Shown here piece after piece: positions 1-9,050 of a DNA stretch of 64,000 nucleotides. The notes beneath the pieces are model-generated. The model worked only from the letters and a program-made list of their open reading frames with translations. It did not search any database and was not told where the DNA came from. A program made the translations under genes and the position numbers. The stretch is taken from assembly GCA_020073165.1 (NCBI GenBank), contig JAIQFP010000017.1, forward strand, positions 32,351 to 96,350, given 5' to 3'. Each line of letters begins with the position of its first letter. Position 1 is the stretch's first letter. The DNA comes from Terriglobia bacterium (GTDB taxonomy: Bacteria > Acidobacteriota > Terriglobia > Terriglobales > Acidobacteriaceae).

Positions 1-1
1 G

Positions 2-892
2 AAGGATGGCCGGGTGCTGATGATGCGCGCCAGTTGGCGTCGGGAACTGATTGGCATGACTGCCGACGATCCCAAACAGCATGATCTTTCCTGGCTGGAT
101 TACACCTATCCCGCGGGTCTTTCCGCGGATGGCAAAACGCTGCTGTTTGACGAAGAAGGCGGCGGCGGCTCGCTGGCGTATTCCAAGTCCGGCGGGTTGT
201 CCTACGCCGTGTACATTCGCAAGACCGACGGCTCGCCCGCTGTCCTGCTCGGCGAAGGTGGAGCGGTGTCTCTGTCTCCGGACGGGAAATCGGTGATCGC
301 CCAGACGCAGGATTCCCCGTCCCAACTTAGGTTGCTGACCACGGGGGCAGGCGAGGCGAAGGACCTGACCAAAGACAATGTCAATCACTCCTGGGCACAC
401 TGGTTTCCCGACGGCAAGCGCGTCTTATTCTCGGGGAACGAGCCAGGCAAAGGAGTGCGGTTATACGTCTTCGATCCGGCTTCCGGCAAGAGCGAGCCGA
501 TCACGCCGGAAGGGGTGAATGGCACGGCGTTTGTGATTTCTCCTGACTCGCAGCTGGTGGCTGGAATCGGTCCCGACCAGAAAGGCTATCTCTATCCGGT
601 TGCCGGTGGCGAGCCGCGCGTGATCTCCGGACTCAATCCCGGAGAACAGCCGATCACCTTCAGTACCGACGGCGGCTCTCTCTACATTTACCAGCCTGGC
701 GAACTGCCTGCCCGGGTCGATCGCCTCGATGTGCGCACCGGGCAACGCACGCTTTGGAAAGAACTCATGCCCTCCGATCCCGCCGGAGTCGAGACCATCG
801 GACCGATCCTGATGACGCCCGACGCCAAGACCTGCGTCTTTGGCTATCACCGCATGCTTGCTGATCTGTACCTGGTCGAGGGACTCAAGTAA
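2..892 (+). CDS. C-terminal part of a Ser/Thr kinase-type TolB/WD40 propeller protein (5' partial)
   Basis: The reading frame is open from the first bases of the window, so the start lies upstream. About 296 residues are visible. They consist of repeated blades of the TolB/WD40 (PD40) type, with motifs such as LSADGKTLLF, LSPDGKSVIA, WFPDGKRVLF and ISPDSQLVAG. The end, GYHRMLADLYLVEGLK, resembles the tails of acidobacterial proteins that join an N-terminal Ser/Thr kinase to a periplasmic propeller. The complete kinase/propeller gene at 3684-6338 shows that architecture in this genome. The kinase domain would lie outside the window, so kinase activity is inferred only. A free-standing TolB-like protein is the alternative. 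The next gene starts 21 bp downstream. Confidence 0.7.
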   Translation, partial: KDGRVLMMRASWRRELIGMTADDPKQHDLSWLDYTYPAGLSADGKTLLFDEEGGGGSLAYSKSGGLSYAVYIRKTDGSPAVLLGEGGAVSLSPDGKSVIAQTQDSPSQLRLLTTGAGEAKDLTKDNVNHSWAHWFPDGKRVLFSGNEPGKGVRLYVFDPASGKSEPITPEGVNGTAFVISPDSQLVAGIGPDQKGYLYPVAGGEPRVISGLNPGEQPITFSTDGGSLYIYQPGELPARVDRLDVRTGQRTLWKELMPSDPAGVETIGPILMTPDAKTCVFGYHRMLADLYLVEGLK

Positions 893-913
893 GTACGTGC
901 ACGGAGATGGAAG

Positions 914-1375
914 ATGCTTCCCTACAGCCTCGAGCATATCTGCTCCTATAGCGCCAAATTGCAGAATCCCCCAGAGGTCATTGGTCCCGTAGCCGAAGGG
1001 CTGCGGGTCAACTTTTATGTCACTAGCGGCGAAGTCACTGGCCCGAAGATTCGAGGCATCGTGCGTCCGGTCGGCGGGGACTGGCTCACCATTCGCACCG
1101 ATGGGATTGCCCTTCTTGACGTCCGCGCGACCATCGAAACCCACGATCAGGCGCTCATCTACATTGCGTACACAGGCGTTGGGGATATGGGAGAAGACGG
1201 CCATCGCAATTTCCTGAAGGGTGTACTGCCCCCGAAGCTGCCGTTGCGGGTGGTGCCACGCTTCCAGACCTCGCATCCAGCGTATTTGTGGCTCAACCGT
1301 TTGCAGTGTCTCAATATCGGGGAAGCGGACCTGGAGCGCTTTGAAGTGCGATATGACACTTATGCGGTCCGGTGA
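914..1375 (+). CDS. DUF3237 domain protein
   Basis: This 153-residue protein matches the DUF3237 family in length and pattern: an N-terminal [14 protein letters not shown], a central [15 protein letters not shown], then [20 protein letters not shown] and a C-terminal [17 protein letters not shown]. Family members are small cytoplasmic beta-barrel proteins of unknown function. There is no signal peptide or membrane segment. The start follows a GGAGATGGAAG stretch about 4 bases upstream. It lies 21 bp behind the propeller gene and may share its transcript, although no functional link is evident. The assignment rests on recalled family features, and no enzymatic role can be given. Confidence 0.75.
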   Translation: MLPYSLEHICSYSAKLQNPPEVIGPVAEGLRVNFYVTSGEVTGPKIRGIVRPVGGDWLTIRTDGIALLDVRATIETHDQALIYIAYTGVGDMGEDGHRNFLKGVLPPKLPLRVVPRFQTSHPAYLWLNRLQCLNIGEADLERFEVRYDTYAVR

Positions 1376-1409
1376 TGTCACGTGAAAAGGCCCGCGTGCC
1401 CACCCAGTT

Positions 1410-2546
1410 CTAGTTCAGCCCGGGATCTCCTGGCATGGGATGCGTAGCTTCCTCCGCGTGCGGCACCAGTTGCTGATAGACAGCGTTGGGCACAGCGGTC
1501 TGCCAGTAGCCCGCAGTCTTGGCGAATCCCACGATCCCGAAGAACAGGGCGGCGATGCCGGCGGCCATTGCCCATGCGGGCATGGTGCGCGGGCGCGGCG
1601 CGGGCAATGACATCTGTAGCGCGCCTTGGGCCGGGCAGACGGCGACGCACTCCAGGCATCCTGTGCACTCGGCAGATTTGATCGTCACCAGCTTGTCCAC
1701 CGGCAGCGCCGAGGGGCACGCTTTGGCGCACTTCGCGCAATCAATGCAGGCCGAAGCCTCGCGCCGGATGCGCAGCGGGCTGAACAGCGATGTCAGGCCA
1801 AGCAGCGCGCCGTAGGGGCACAGGTAGCGGCACCAGAAATTCTGCACGAACACCGACGCCAGCATCAGCACGCCGATCACGATCAGGCCGGTCTCTCCGA
1901 TAAAGCGGAAGAAGTTCAGCATCTTCACGTCGGCGATCACGCCGTAGGGGCTGCGCATGAAGCCATTGATCGCATCGGCCGACATGGTGGAAACTGCCCA
2001 CACGAAGAATCCCAGCAGCAGGTACTTCAGTCCGCGTAAAGGGATGTCGAACCAGCGCGGCAGATGAAAGCTGCAGCGGAAGAGTTTTTGTCCTGTGCGC
2101 CACAGGTATTCCGAAATCGTGCCCACCGGGCACAGCCAACTGCAGAACGCCTTGCGGAACAGAAATGCAATCGCCGCAAAGGTGATCAGCAGGAACATGG
2201 CCGCGGGATGCAGGGCAGGCACGTGTCCGGTGAGCAGCCAGTACTTGAAGTTCATCATGCCGGCGATGGGAAGATAGCCTTCCACTCCGGCGGGCCGCGC
2301 GACAGGTGACGCCGCAGCGCCGGTTTCGAAGTGGCGCACCCAGAGATAAAACGTGCGGCCCAGGTAAAGGTTCAGCAGCAGGAAGGCAAACTGGAAACTG
2401 CGACGCAGCGCTTGCGAATAATCGCGCTCGGTGCGGCGGACCAGTTTCTTCTTCGCCTGCTTGGGTTTTGGAGCCGCCGGCTGCGGGGTCGGAGGAAGCA
2501 GCGGCGGCAGTTCGGGAATGATTTCGGTATGAAGTTGGGTTGCCAT
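1410..2546 (-). CDS. 4Fe-4S membrane polyferredoxin, NapH/YccM-like
   Basis: The 378-residue protein has a Pro/Lys-rich cytoplasmic N-terminus (1-40) and several hydrophobic helices near 50-70, 112-130, 170-190 and 218-236. Two CxxxCP membrane-edge motifs lie at C135/C139 and C239/C243. Two ferredoxin motifs follow at C267-C270-C273-C277 and C294-C297-C300-C304, and a last helix lies near 326-345. This layout is typical of the NapH/NosR/YccM electron-transfer proteins, which pass electrons between the quinone pool or a flavoprotein and periplasmic enzymes. No partner reductase gene is adjacent, so the electron acceptor is unknown. It stands alone on the minus strand between plus-strand genes. 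Confidence 0.85.
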   Translation of the reverse strand: MATQLHTEIIPELPPLLPPTPQPAAPKPKQAKKKLVRRTERDYSQALRRSFQFAFLLLNLYLGRTFYLWVRHFETGAAASPVARPAGVEGYLPIAGMMNFKYWLLTGHVPALHPAAMFLLITFAAIAFLFRKAFCSWLCPVGTISEYLWRTGQKLFRCSFHLPRWFDIPLRGLKYLLLGFFVWAVSTMSADAINGFMRSPYGVIADVKMLNFFRFIGETGLIVIGVLMLASVFVQNFWCRYLCPYGALLGLTSLFSPLRIRREASACIDCAKCAKACPSALPVDKLVTIKSAECTGCLECVAVCPAQGALQMSLPAPRPRTMPAWAMAAGIAALFFGIVGFAKTAGYWQTAVPNAVYQQLVPHAEEATHPMPGDPGLN

Positions 2547-2674
2547 AGCCTCACCAAACCACTCCCAGCCTATCCGCCGATCTCACCGGGCGCTGTGACT
2601 TAAATCACGGGGGTAGCCTGTTCGGTGGGGTCGTTGCAACCTTATGGGAACGCAGGTCTTATGCTCTAAAAGCC

Positions 2675-2790
2675 GGCGTCATCCTGAGCCCGAGAGGGCG
2701 AAGGATCCGGCGTGCGGCGGCAGTCTGCCGGTGTGCGAGGGTGATGCCGCCGCGCGCAGGGTCCCTCGCCTGGCGGCTCGGGATGACGCC
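2675..2790. repeat. dispersed palindromic repeat of the CATCCTGAG type, with inverted ends
   Basis: GGCGTCATCCTGAGCC at 2675-2690 is repeated inverted at 2775-2790 with one mismatch, and GAAGGATCC follows the left arm at 2700-2708. A related copy lies in opposite orientation at 12866-12904. The element fills most of the gap between the divergent polyferredoxin and cyclase genes. Confidence 0.7.
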
Positions 2791-2827
2791 TTTCTGAAGG
2801 AGGTAGGAATTGCTACTCTAAACCGTC

Positions 2828-3481
2828 ATGATCATCGATCTCAGTCACCGCCTGGAGCCGGGGATGCCGTCGTATCCGGGACTGCCCGTGCCGAAGTTTC
2901 ACACCTTCTTGACGCATGGCGACGCGGCGAAGCATGCGCACTATGCGCCGGGCACCAGCTTTCAGATTGCTTCCTACGAACTCGGCGGCAACACCGGCAC
3001 CTACGTGGATGCACCCTTCCATCGCTACCCCGACGGCGCCGACCTGGCCGATGTGCCGTTGGAGCGCCTGGTGGATCTGCCGGGTGCGTTGATTGCCGCG
3101 CCGGAAGACGGCGCCATTGAAGCCAGAGTCTTTGCCGGTGTGGCGCTGCGGGGGAAGGCGGTGCTGGTACACACCGGGTGGGCGAAGCACTGGGGTTCGA
3201 GTGGATACTTTCGCTCGGGACCGTTCCTCACGGCGGCAGCTTGCGAGCACCTGGTGCACGCCGGCGCAGAGCTGGTGGGAATTGACTGCGCCAACATTGA
3301 CAACATGCAGGACCCAGCGCGTCCGGCGCATTCCATCCTGCTGAAGGCGGGCATTCCGATCGTGGAGCACCTGCGCGGATTAGAGCAGCTGAGCGGGCGA
3401 AATTTCCGCTTCTTCGCGGCGCCACCTGCGATTCGGGGAGGGACTTCGTTTCCGGTGCGGGCGTTGGCGGTTTGCGAGTAG
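2828..3481 (+). CDS. cyclase family protein (kynurenine-formamidase fold) with altered zinc motif
   Basis: This 217-residue protein has the PF04199 cyclase/formamidase pattern: the N-terminus IIDLSHRLEPGMPSYPG, a central GTYVDAPFH block, AELVGIDCANID, and a late HSILLKAGIPIVEHL. Known members such as KynB hydrolyse amides or lactones with metal bound by the motif HxGTHxDxPxH. Here the first two histidines are replaced, giving N55 and Y59, while D61, P63 and H65 remain and the downstream His and Glu are present. Metal binding and chemistry may therefore differ, and the substrate is unknown. It is probably a single-gene unit: no kyn genes are nearby. Confidence 0.8.
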   Translation: MIIDLSHRLEPGMPSYPGLPVPKFHTFLTHGDAAKHAHYAPGTSFQIASYELGGNTGTYVDAPFHRYPDGADLADVPLERLVDLPGALIAAPEDGAIEARVFAGVALRGKAVLVHTGWAKHWGSSGYFRSGPFLTAAACEHLVHAGAELVGIDCANIDNMQDPARPAHSILLKAGIPIVEHLRGLEQLSGRNFRFFAAPPAIRGGTSFPVRALAVCE

Positions 3482-3683
3482 GGCTGGCCGAACCTGGCTC
3501 GTAATTGTGCCGTTCTTGGCAAGCGTTGGTGAAGTGGCGATGTTACGCCAACGACCGGGTAATTTCCGGTTAGCCAACCGCCCGGAGGCTGACTTGATAA
3601 GTCGATATGAGCGGGTTTGTCGGTACTAATCCGACGGACGAAACCGGTCGAGCGACATAGGATGTCACATTTGACGTTCGAGC

Positions 3684-6338
3684 TTATTTTTGCGCCTGCT
3701 GGTCAGGGGACCAGCCGATTACCATCCTGATTTCAGTCGGGTTCGCTTGCTCGGATCGAGTCATCACAAATGTCTGACCATCCGGAGTGACATCGTACCC
3801 GTCGACTGAACCACCACGGTCGAACTTGCGGTCGAACAACTCAACCGGCTTGGCCGCACCGAACGTGGGCTGAATCTGCACCGCCGCACTCATCATCTTC
3901 GTACCGTTGCGGTAAACAATCTCGCGACCATTTCGCACCCAGCGCGGCTGCTCGCCCCCGTTGGCGGAGACTTGCCAGCGGCCTCCGGGCCCGGGCACCG
4001 GTTCCACGTAGATCTCCGAGCCGCCGGATTCGTTCGAGGCGTAAGCCATCCAGCGGCCATCGGGTGAGAGCGTGCCTTGCCGCTCCGCCGCCGGAGTTTG
4101 CTTGAAAGGGCGCATTTCGTATTGATGCCCCAGGCCAAGGAGCCACAAGTCCGCGCTGGTCGCGGGGTCATTTACCATGACCGCGGCGTAGCCGCCTGCC
4201 ACCGACGTAAGGTGGCTGCTGATTGCAGTCTCGCGGACCAACTGCGGCGGTGAACTGCCATCGGCAGCGACACGATAAATGCCGCGTTTTTGCGTGGCGC
4301 CAACAGAATCAAAGAGCAAGTCCTTGCCATCTGGTGTCCAGACCGGAGCATTGTTGAGCGCGCCATTGGCGACAATATGCATCACGGCCCCAGGGTCGCG
4401 CTCATAAACCGCAAGTTCTTGTGCGTTCATGTGCTGAATCGCAACCGCGATCCGCTTTCCGTCTGGTGAAATCGCTGGATCGATGTAGCCGGCTGCCGGG
4501 ATATCGAGCTTTTGCTCCACTCCACTGCGATTCACCAGGTAAAGATTGCGCAGAAAGTTGCCGACCTGACCGGGTGCGTACGCCAGTACACCGTTCCCGG
4601 ATGCGCCCGCTTGCCCGACAAAGTTGTCTTCCATCACTCCCGCTGCCACTTGGACGGCACTCCCCTGGACCGCGATCTTGTGCGCGTCAAAAGGGATCGC
4701 CCATATCGCGCCCGCCCAGTAGTACAGCAGTTGGTCGTCCATAAAGGACGGGGCCTGCGCGTTGTTGAGCACGGTTCGCACCTCGCCCGAAGACAACTTC
4801 ACCGCCATGACCCGCCTCGCGGCCCCGTAGTAGTCGGTAAAAATAATCCAGTCGCCCCCCGCCGCCCACGCTGGCCCTTGCGGGTAGAGAGGTTCCTTGG
4901 AGACCATCGGTACCCTCTGCAGAGTGCCACCCGCCGCCGGCACTGTGGCCAGACCATAACTGGGAACCGCCACCACGATGACGTCCTGCGGCGTCCAAGT
5001 CCCTCCGAAGAACGTGGGCAGTTCACAGATGAGCGCCGGGTTGCCCCCGTCCGACGCAACCTTCTTGAGCTTTCCCTGACTGAAGAAGGCCAGCCAATTA
5101 CCGTTTGGAGAGAAAAACGGAAATGTTGCCCCTTCCGAGTCCGGTATTTGCGTGGAATCAAACTGATCGAGGCGCCGGACGTAGAGGTGGGACACGCCGT
5201 TCTCCGCCGCCACGTATGCCAAGTGCTTGCCCTCGGGCGAGACCATTAGCGCTAGCGTGGTATCCACAGCCAAGTCGTGTCCTGGAGGCAGCACGATGCT
5301 GAAGCGGGTGGTTCCGACCGTTCCGCCTGCAGGCTGGCTGCCCGTGCCCTTGAAGAACAATAGCGCGATCACGATTAGGGCGATGGCCGTCAACCCGATG
5401 ATCAGTCCCTTGCGTTGCCAGGGTCGTGGCTCTGTTCGTGGCAGTGGCACCGCCGCACCGCCCGTTTGCAACAAGCAACTCAATTGCAGCTTCACATCCT
5501 GTGCGGTTTGAAAACGCTCGTCCGGATCTTTCGCCAGACAGGCGCGAATTACGTAATCCAACGAAGAAGACGAAGCCGGCTGAACCGAGATCAACGGAAG
5601 CGGTTCCTGGTGAAGAATTGCCGAAGCCACCGAGAGGTGTGACTTTCCGGAGAATGCACGGGTGCCGGTAGCCATTTCGTATAACACCGCGCCCAAGGCA
5701 AATATGTCACTGCGGGCATCCGCTTCCTTGCCTTCAACTTGCTCGGGAGACATGTAGTGAATCGTGCCTACAATCGCCCCGACGCTACTGATCGGGGGAG
5801 CTGGACTCTGCATCGTGGCGGTCTCCGCTCCGGATGAGGATGGCGCGATTACGCCGTTCACGACTGACGGCTTGGCCAACCCAAAATCCATCAGCTTGGC
5901 GCCGCTCTTGGTCAGCATGATGTTTGCAGGCTTAAGGTCGCGGTGAACGACGCCCAGGCGATGGGCTTTGGCCAGGGCATCGCTGATTTCCACGCCTGTC
6001 TTAAGCACCTCATTGAGGGGCATGGGGCCTCTTAACAATCGCTGGGCCAGAGTTTCTCCTTCCAGCAGCTCCATTACCAGAAACTCAACACCTGCCTGCG
6101 AGCCCACGTCATACAAATGGCAGATGTGCGGATGCGTGACCGATGAGAGGGTCTTGGCCTCACGCTCGAACCGGCTCTTCAGTTCTGAATTAGACGACAG
6201 ATGGGAAGGCAGTATCTTGATCGCGACGGAGCGCTCCAAGCGAGTGTCGCGGGCGCGGTAAACCTCACCCATGCCGCCGGCACCGAGAGCTGAGACGATC
6301 TGGTAAGGACCGAGCCTGGTCCCCGCGGACAGGTCCAT
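3684..6338 (-). CDS. membrane Ser/Thr protein kinase with extracytoplasmic TolB/WD40 propeller
   Basis: This 884-residue receptor kinase is complete. The kinase domain (about 12-290) has the glycine loop GAGGMGEV (19-26), K41, HRDLKPAN (132-139), DFG (151-153) and an activation-segment SPEQ near 197-200, so it looks catalytically intact. A single transmembrane helix lies at about 311-329. The remaining 550 residues form PD40/TolB-like blades (SPDGKRIAVA, TPDGKDLLFD, SPDGRWMAYA) that would lie in the periplasm. The kinase probably phosphorylates cytoplasmic proteins in response to a ligand or envelope state sensed by the propeller; target and ligand are unknown. It is divergent from the zinc-ribbon gene and appears monocistronic. 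Confidence 0.93.
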   Translation of the reverse strand: MDLSAGTRLGPYQIVSALGAGGMGEVYRARDTRLERSVAIKILPSHLSSNSELKSRFEREAKTLSSVTHPHICHLYDVGSQAGVEFLVMELLEGETLAQRLLRGPMPLNEVLKTGVEISDALAKAHRLGVVHRDLKPANIMLTKSGAKLMDFGLAKPSVVNGVIAPSSSGAETATMQSPAPPISSVGAIVGTIHYMSPEQVEGKEADARSDIFALGAVLYEMATGTRAFSGKSHLSVASAILHQEPLPLISVQPASSSSLDYVIRACLAKDPDERFQTAQDVKLQLSCLLQTGGAAVPLPRTEPRPWQRKGLIIGLTAIALIVIALLFFKGTGSQPAGGTVGTTRFSIVLPPGHDLAVDTTLALMVSPEGKHLAYVAAENGVSHLYVRRLDQFDSTQIPDSEGATFPFFSPNGNWLAFFSQGKLKKVASDGGNPALICELPTFFGGTWTPQDVIVVAVPSYGLATVPAAGGTLQRVPMVSKEPLYPQGPAWAAGGDWIIFTDYYGAARRVMAVKLSSGEVRTVLNNAQAPSFMDDQLLYYWAGAIWAIPFDAHKIAVQGSAVQVAAGVMEDNFVGQAGASGNGVLAYAPGQVGNFLRNLYLVNRSGVEQKLDIPAAGYIDPAISPDGKRIAVAIQHMNAQELAVYERDPGAVMHIVANGALNNAPVWTPDGKDLLFDSVGATQKRGIYRVAADGSSPPQLVRETAISSHLTSVAGGYAAVMVNDPATSADLWLLGLGHQYEMRPFKQTPAAERQGTLSPDGRWMAYASNESGGSEIYVEPVPGPGGRWQVSANGGEQPRWVRNGREIVYRNGTKMMSAAVQIQPTFGAAKPVELFDRKFDRGGSVDGYDVTPDGQTFVMTRSEQANPTEIRMVIGWSPDQQAQK

Positions 6339-6538
6339 AACAGGCGCGAATTATAACGCAATTGACCATTCTGGACGATTCGGCTTTGCGCATCGAAGTA
6401 GCTGTTGAATATGCGATTTCACCACCTAGACTCGTTCGGCCTGTCGCCTCATTTGTCCCTTGTCCGCCGGGACGGCGGCGCTGCGGCAGGGCTGACCTTA
6501 AGTTCCGCGTGTTAAAATCACCACAGTCGTTTCCAAAG

Positions 6539-7675
6539 ATGCTCCCAGACGTACAAAACCTGATGGACTTGCAGCAGGCTGACCGGGAGATCCTGCGCCT
6601 GAAAGACGAAATCGCCGCCCTGCCCAAGCGGGTGGCCGCCATCGAAGAGAAGCTGGCGGAGACCAAGGCCATCCTGGAGAACGCCAAAACCGCTGTCAAA
6701 GCCGACGAAGCCGCCCGCCGCAAGTACGAAACCGCCATCACCGACTTGCAGCAGAAGATCTCCAAGTACCGCGACCAGTCCCTCGACGTCAAGACCAACG
6801 AGCAGTACAAGGCGCTGCTGCACGAGATCCAGTTTGCCGAGCAGGAAATCCGGGGCAACGAGGACAAAATTCTGGAGTTGATGGTCAACGCCGAGACTCG
6901 CGAGAAAGCCGTCAAGGCCGCGGAAGCGGAACTAAAAGAAGAGATGGCGGAGATCGAGAAAGAAAAAGCCGAGGCCCGCGAGCGCACCGCCGAAGACGAA
7001 AAGCAACTGGCCGAGTGGAATGCCAAGCGCGACAAGGCGCGAGCTGCGGTGGATGCCGACCTGCTCCGCCACTACGATCGCGTGTCAAAATTCCGCGGCA
7101 CGGGGCTAGCCGAAGCACGCGCGCAGAAGTGCATGGGATGCCAGGTGATGCTGCGGCCACAGACTTACAACGAGATACGCAGCGGGAATATCCTCATGTG
7201 CGAGTCCTGCCAGAGGGTGCTGTACTTTGACCCCGCGCACGAGGCGGCGGCGGAGCCTTCCACCGCGCCCCACCATCGCCGGCGGGCGCGTCCCAAGAGC
7301 GATGCGCCTCAAGCATGGTTCTACCGCTCCGAGTACGGCGAGCACGGCGAGGTCTTCCTTGGATTCGTCAACGACTCGGACACCTCCAGCCGCCGGGTGT
7401 ATGACTTCAATACCGGGCGCCAGATCGGCGACATCCTGGTTCGCGAGGGGAAGTACGCTCTCGCCTTTCCCGAAGATCTCACCGATGCCATCCGCCTGAA
7501 TGGAAGCTGGGAGGCGGACGAAATGGAAGAATGGGGCGCGGAAATGCCGACGCCTGCGCTGGATGTGCTCCATGCCGACCTGCAAGCCGCCCGTTCCGAT
7601 GCCGCTAAAGGTCGCGGCTCTGTCAAGCACGAGTCCGCGGAAACAGTTCCGTCGGAGCACCCGGCAGCGAGCTAG
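6539..7675 (+). CDS. zf-RING_7 coiled-coil zinc-ribbon protein with extra C-terminal domain
   Basis: The start was placed at the ATG at 6539, where family similarity begins (MLPDVQNLMDLQQADREILR), giving 378 residues. Residues 10-180 form a long charged coiled-coil hairpin, followed by a C4 zinc ribbon with C198/C201 and C221/C224. This is the layout of CT398-like proteins, which are proposed to bind nucleic acid or protein partners. The family usually ends near residue 240. Here about 140 more residues follow, including WFYRSEYGEHGEVFLGF and a region rich in E and W, which I do not recognise. It is cytoplasmic. The methyltransferase gene starts 54 bp downstream, so co-transcription is likely. 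Confidence 0.8.
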   Translation: MLPDVQNLMDLQQADREILRLKDEIAALPKRVAAIEEKLAETKAILENAKTAVKADEAARRKYETAITDLQQKISKYRDQSLDVKTNEQYKALLHEIQFAEQEIRGNEDKILELMVNAETREKAVKAAEAELKEEMAEIEKEKAEARERTAEDEKQLAEWNAKRDKARAAVDADLLRHYDRVSKFRGTGLAEARAQKCMGCQVMLRPQTYNEIRSGNILMCESCQRVLYFDPAHEAAAEPSTAPHHRRRARPKSDAPQAWFYRSEYGEHGEVFLGFVNDSDTSSRRVYDFNTGRQIGDILVREGKYALAFPEDLTDAIRLNGSWEADEMEEWGAEMPTPALDVLHADLQAARSDAAKGRGSVKHESAETVPSEHPAAS

Positions 7676-7729
7676 CGCTCCAGTTCCAGTCATTCATCGC
7701 TACCCTTCTCGCGGGTTTAAGATTCCCTC

Positions 7730-8926
7730 ATGCCTAAGCGATCCATCGTCTCTGTAGCCGGACTGCCCATCGTGAAAGTCTCTCGCCGGGGGGCAAGCCG
7801 TCTGCAAGACGGACATGTGTGGGTTTACCGGTCGGACATTTCGGTGGACGCAGTTCCTCCGGGCGCGCTGGTGAGCGTGGCCGACGAACGGGGGAAAGTT
7901 CTGGGTACGGCGCTCTACAGCAGCTCCTCGCAAATCGCCATTCGCATGATCTCGCGCGACGCCGTGAGCGACCTGGGCAGCCTGCTGCGGGAGCGCATCC
8001 AGGCGGCGATTGCCTACCGCGAGCGGGTGGTGCGGGACACAGACGCTTATCGCGTGGTGTTCAGCGAGGCCGACCTTCTCCCCGGGCTGATTGTGGATCG
8101 CTACAACGACCTGCTTTCCCTGCAGGTGCTCACCCAGGCGATGGACGCCGAGCCGGTGCGGCAGACCGTCGTCTCCGAGCTGGACCAGCGGCTGCAGCCT
8201 GCGGCCATCGCTGAGCGTGTCGATCCTCGCGTGCGAGAGCTGGAGCAGCTTCCGCCGCGTTCTTCGGGGCTGATTCACGGCGAGAAGAGCAGCACGGTTT
8301 TTTCCATGAACGGTGTCCGGTTCCACTATGACGCGCTCCAGGGTCAGAAAACTGGGGCGTTCCTCGATCAGCGCGAGAACTATGCCGCGGCGGCGCAATA
8401 CGCTCGAGGTGAAGCCTTGGATGTCTTCTGCTACCAGGGCGGCTTCGCGCTGCACCTGGCGCCGCATTGCTCGACCGTGACCGGAGTGGACAGCTCGCGT
8501 CCGGCACTCGAAATGGCGGAGCAGAATGCGGCGCTGAACGGACAGGAGATCGAGTGGATCGAGGGCAACGCCTTTGACCTGCTCAAGGACTACGCTGGCG
8601 CGGGGCGGCAGTACGACACCGTGATCCTGGATCCTCCGGCGTTCGCCAAGAGCAAGCGCACCCTGGAGACGGCATTGCGCGGCTACAAAGAGCTGAACCT
8701 GCGGGCGCTGAAGATGCTGCGACCGGGGGGAATCCTGGTGAGCTGCTCGTGCTCCTATCACGTGAGCTTGGCGGACTTTGTCGCCGTGCTCGCCAGCGCG
8801 GCCAGCGACGCGCACAAGACGATGCGGGTGGTGGAGGTCCGAGGTCAGGCGAAAGACCACCCGGTCATGTTGAATGTGCCGGAAACCGGCTACCTGAAAG
8901 CTGTCGTGGTCAACGCAAGTAACTGA
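7730..8926 (+). CDS. class I SAM-dependent rRNA methyltransferase, RlmI-like
   Basis: The 398-residue protein starts with a PUA-like RNA-binding domain (about 12-85, including HVWVYRSDI) and an EEHUD-like linker (VDRYNDLLSLQVL). A Rossmann methyltransferase domain follows, with a SAM motif near DVFCYQGGFALHLA, the target-base motif LDPPAFAKSK, and SCSCSYHVS near the end. E. coli RlmI methylates C1962 of 23S rRNA with S-adenosylmethionine to give m5C. The architecture matches, but other members of COG1092 modify different sites, so the exact target is uncertain. It lies 54 bp behind the zinc-ribbon gene. No terminator is seen before the hsp20 promoter. Confidence 0.88.
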   Translation: MPKRSIVSVAGLPIVKVSRRGASRLQDGHVWVYRSDISVDAVPPGALVSVADERGKVLGTALYSSSSQIAIRMISRDAVSDLGSLLRERIQAAIAYRERVVRDTDAYRVVFSEADLLPGLIVDRYNDLLSLQVLTQAMDAEPVRQTVVSELDQRLQPAAIAERVDPRVRELEQLPPRSSGLIHGEKSSTVFSMNGVRFHYDALQGQKTGAFLDQRENYAAAAQYARGEALDVFCYQGGFALHLAPHCSTVTGVDSSRPALEMAEQNAALNGQEIEWIEGNAFDLLKDYAGAGRQYDTVILDPPAFAKSKRTLETALRGYKELNLRALKMLRPGGILVSCSCSYHVSLADFVAVLASAASDAHKTMRVVEVRGQAKDHPVMLNVPETGYLKAVVVNASN

Positions 8927-8942
8927 AAAAGCATAGCATATA

Positions 8943-8975
8943 TGCATTGACAATAATGCACTCAAGTTTTATGCT
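8943..8975 (+). promoter_or_regulatory. sigma70-type promoter with overlapping dyad, upstream of hsp20
   Basis: TTGACA at 8947-8952 and TATGCT at 8970-8975 are separated by 17 bp. The -35 box is embedded in the dyad TGCATT-N6-AATGCA (8943-8960), a possible repressor site. A second -10-like TAATAC lies at 8978-8983. The hsp20 start codon is about 75 bp downstream. Confidence 0.55.
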
Positions 8976-9033
8976 TCTAATACGCTAATTAGATCATCTG
9001 AGCAAGCGAAGGAAGCCATCTACCCAGATCTCA

Positions 9034-9040
9034 GAGGAGG
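9034..9040 (+). promoter_or_regulatory. strong ribosome binding site of hsp20
   Basis: GAGGAGG is followed by AAG and lies 10 bp before the ATG at 9051. It is one of the few near-consensus Shine-Dalgarno sequences in the window and fits a highly expressed stress gene. Confidence 0.7.
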
Positions 9041-9050
9041 AAGTAAAGTT

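Noticed and set aside
7700..8965. 421-residue antisense frame through the RlmI-like gene
   Set aside because: It is a shadow of a well-recognised methyltransferase; no family pattern.
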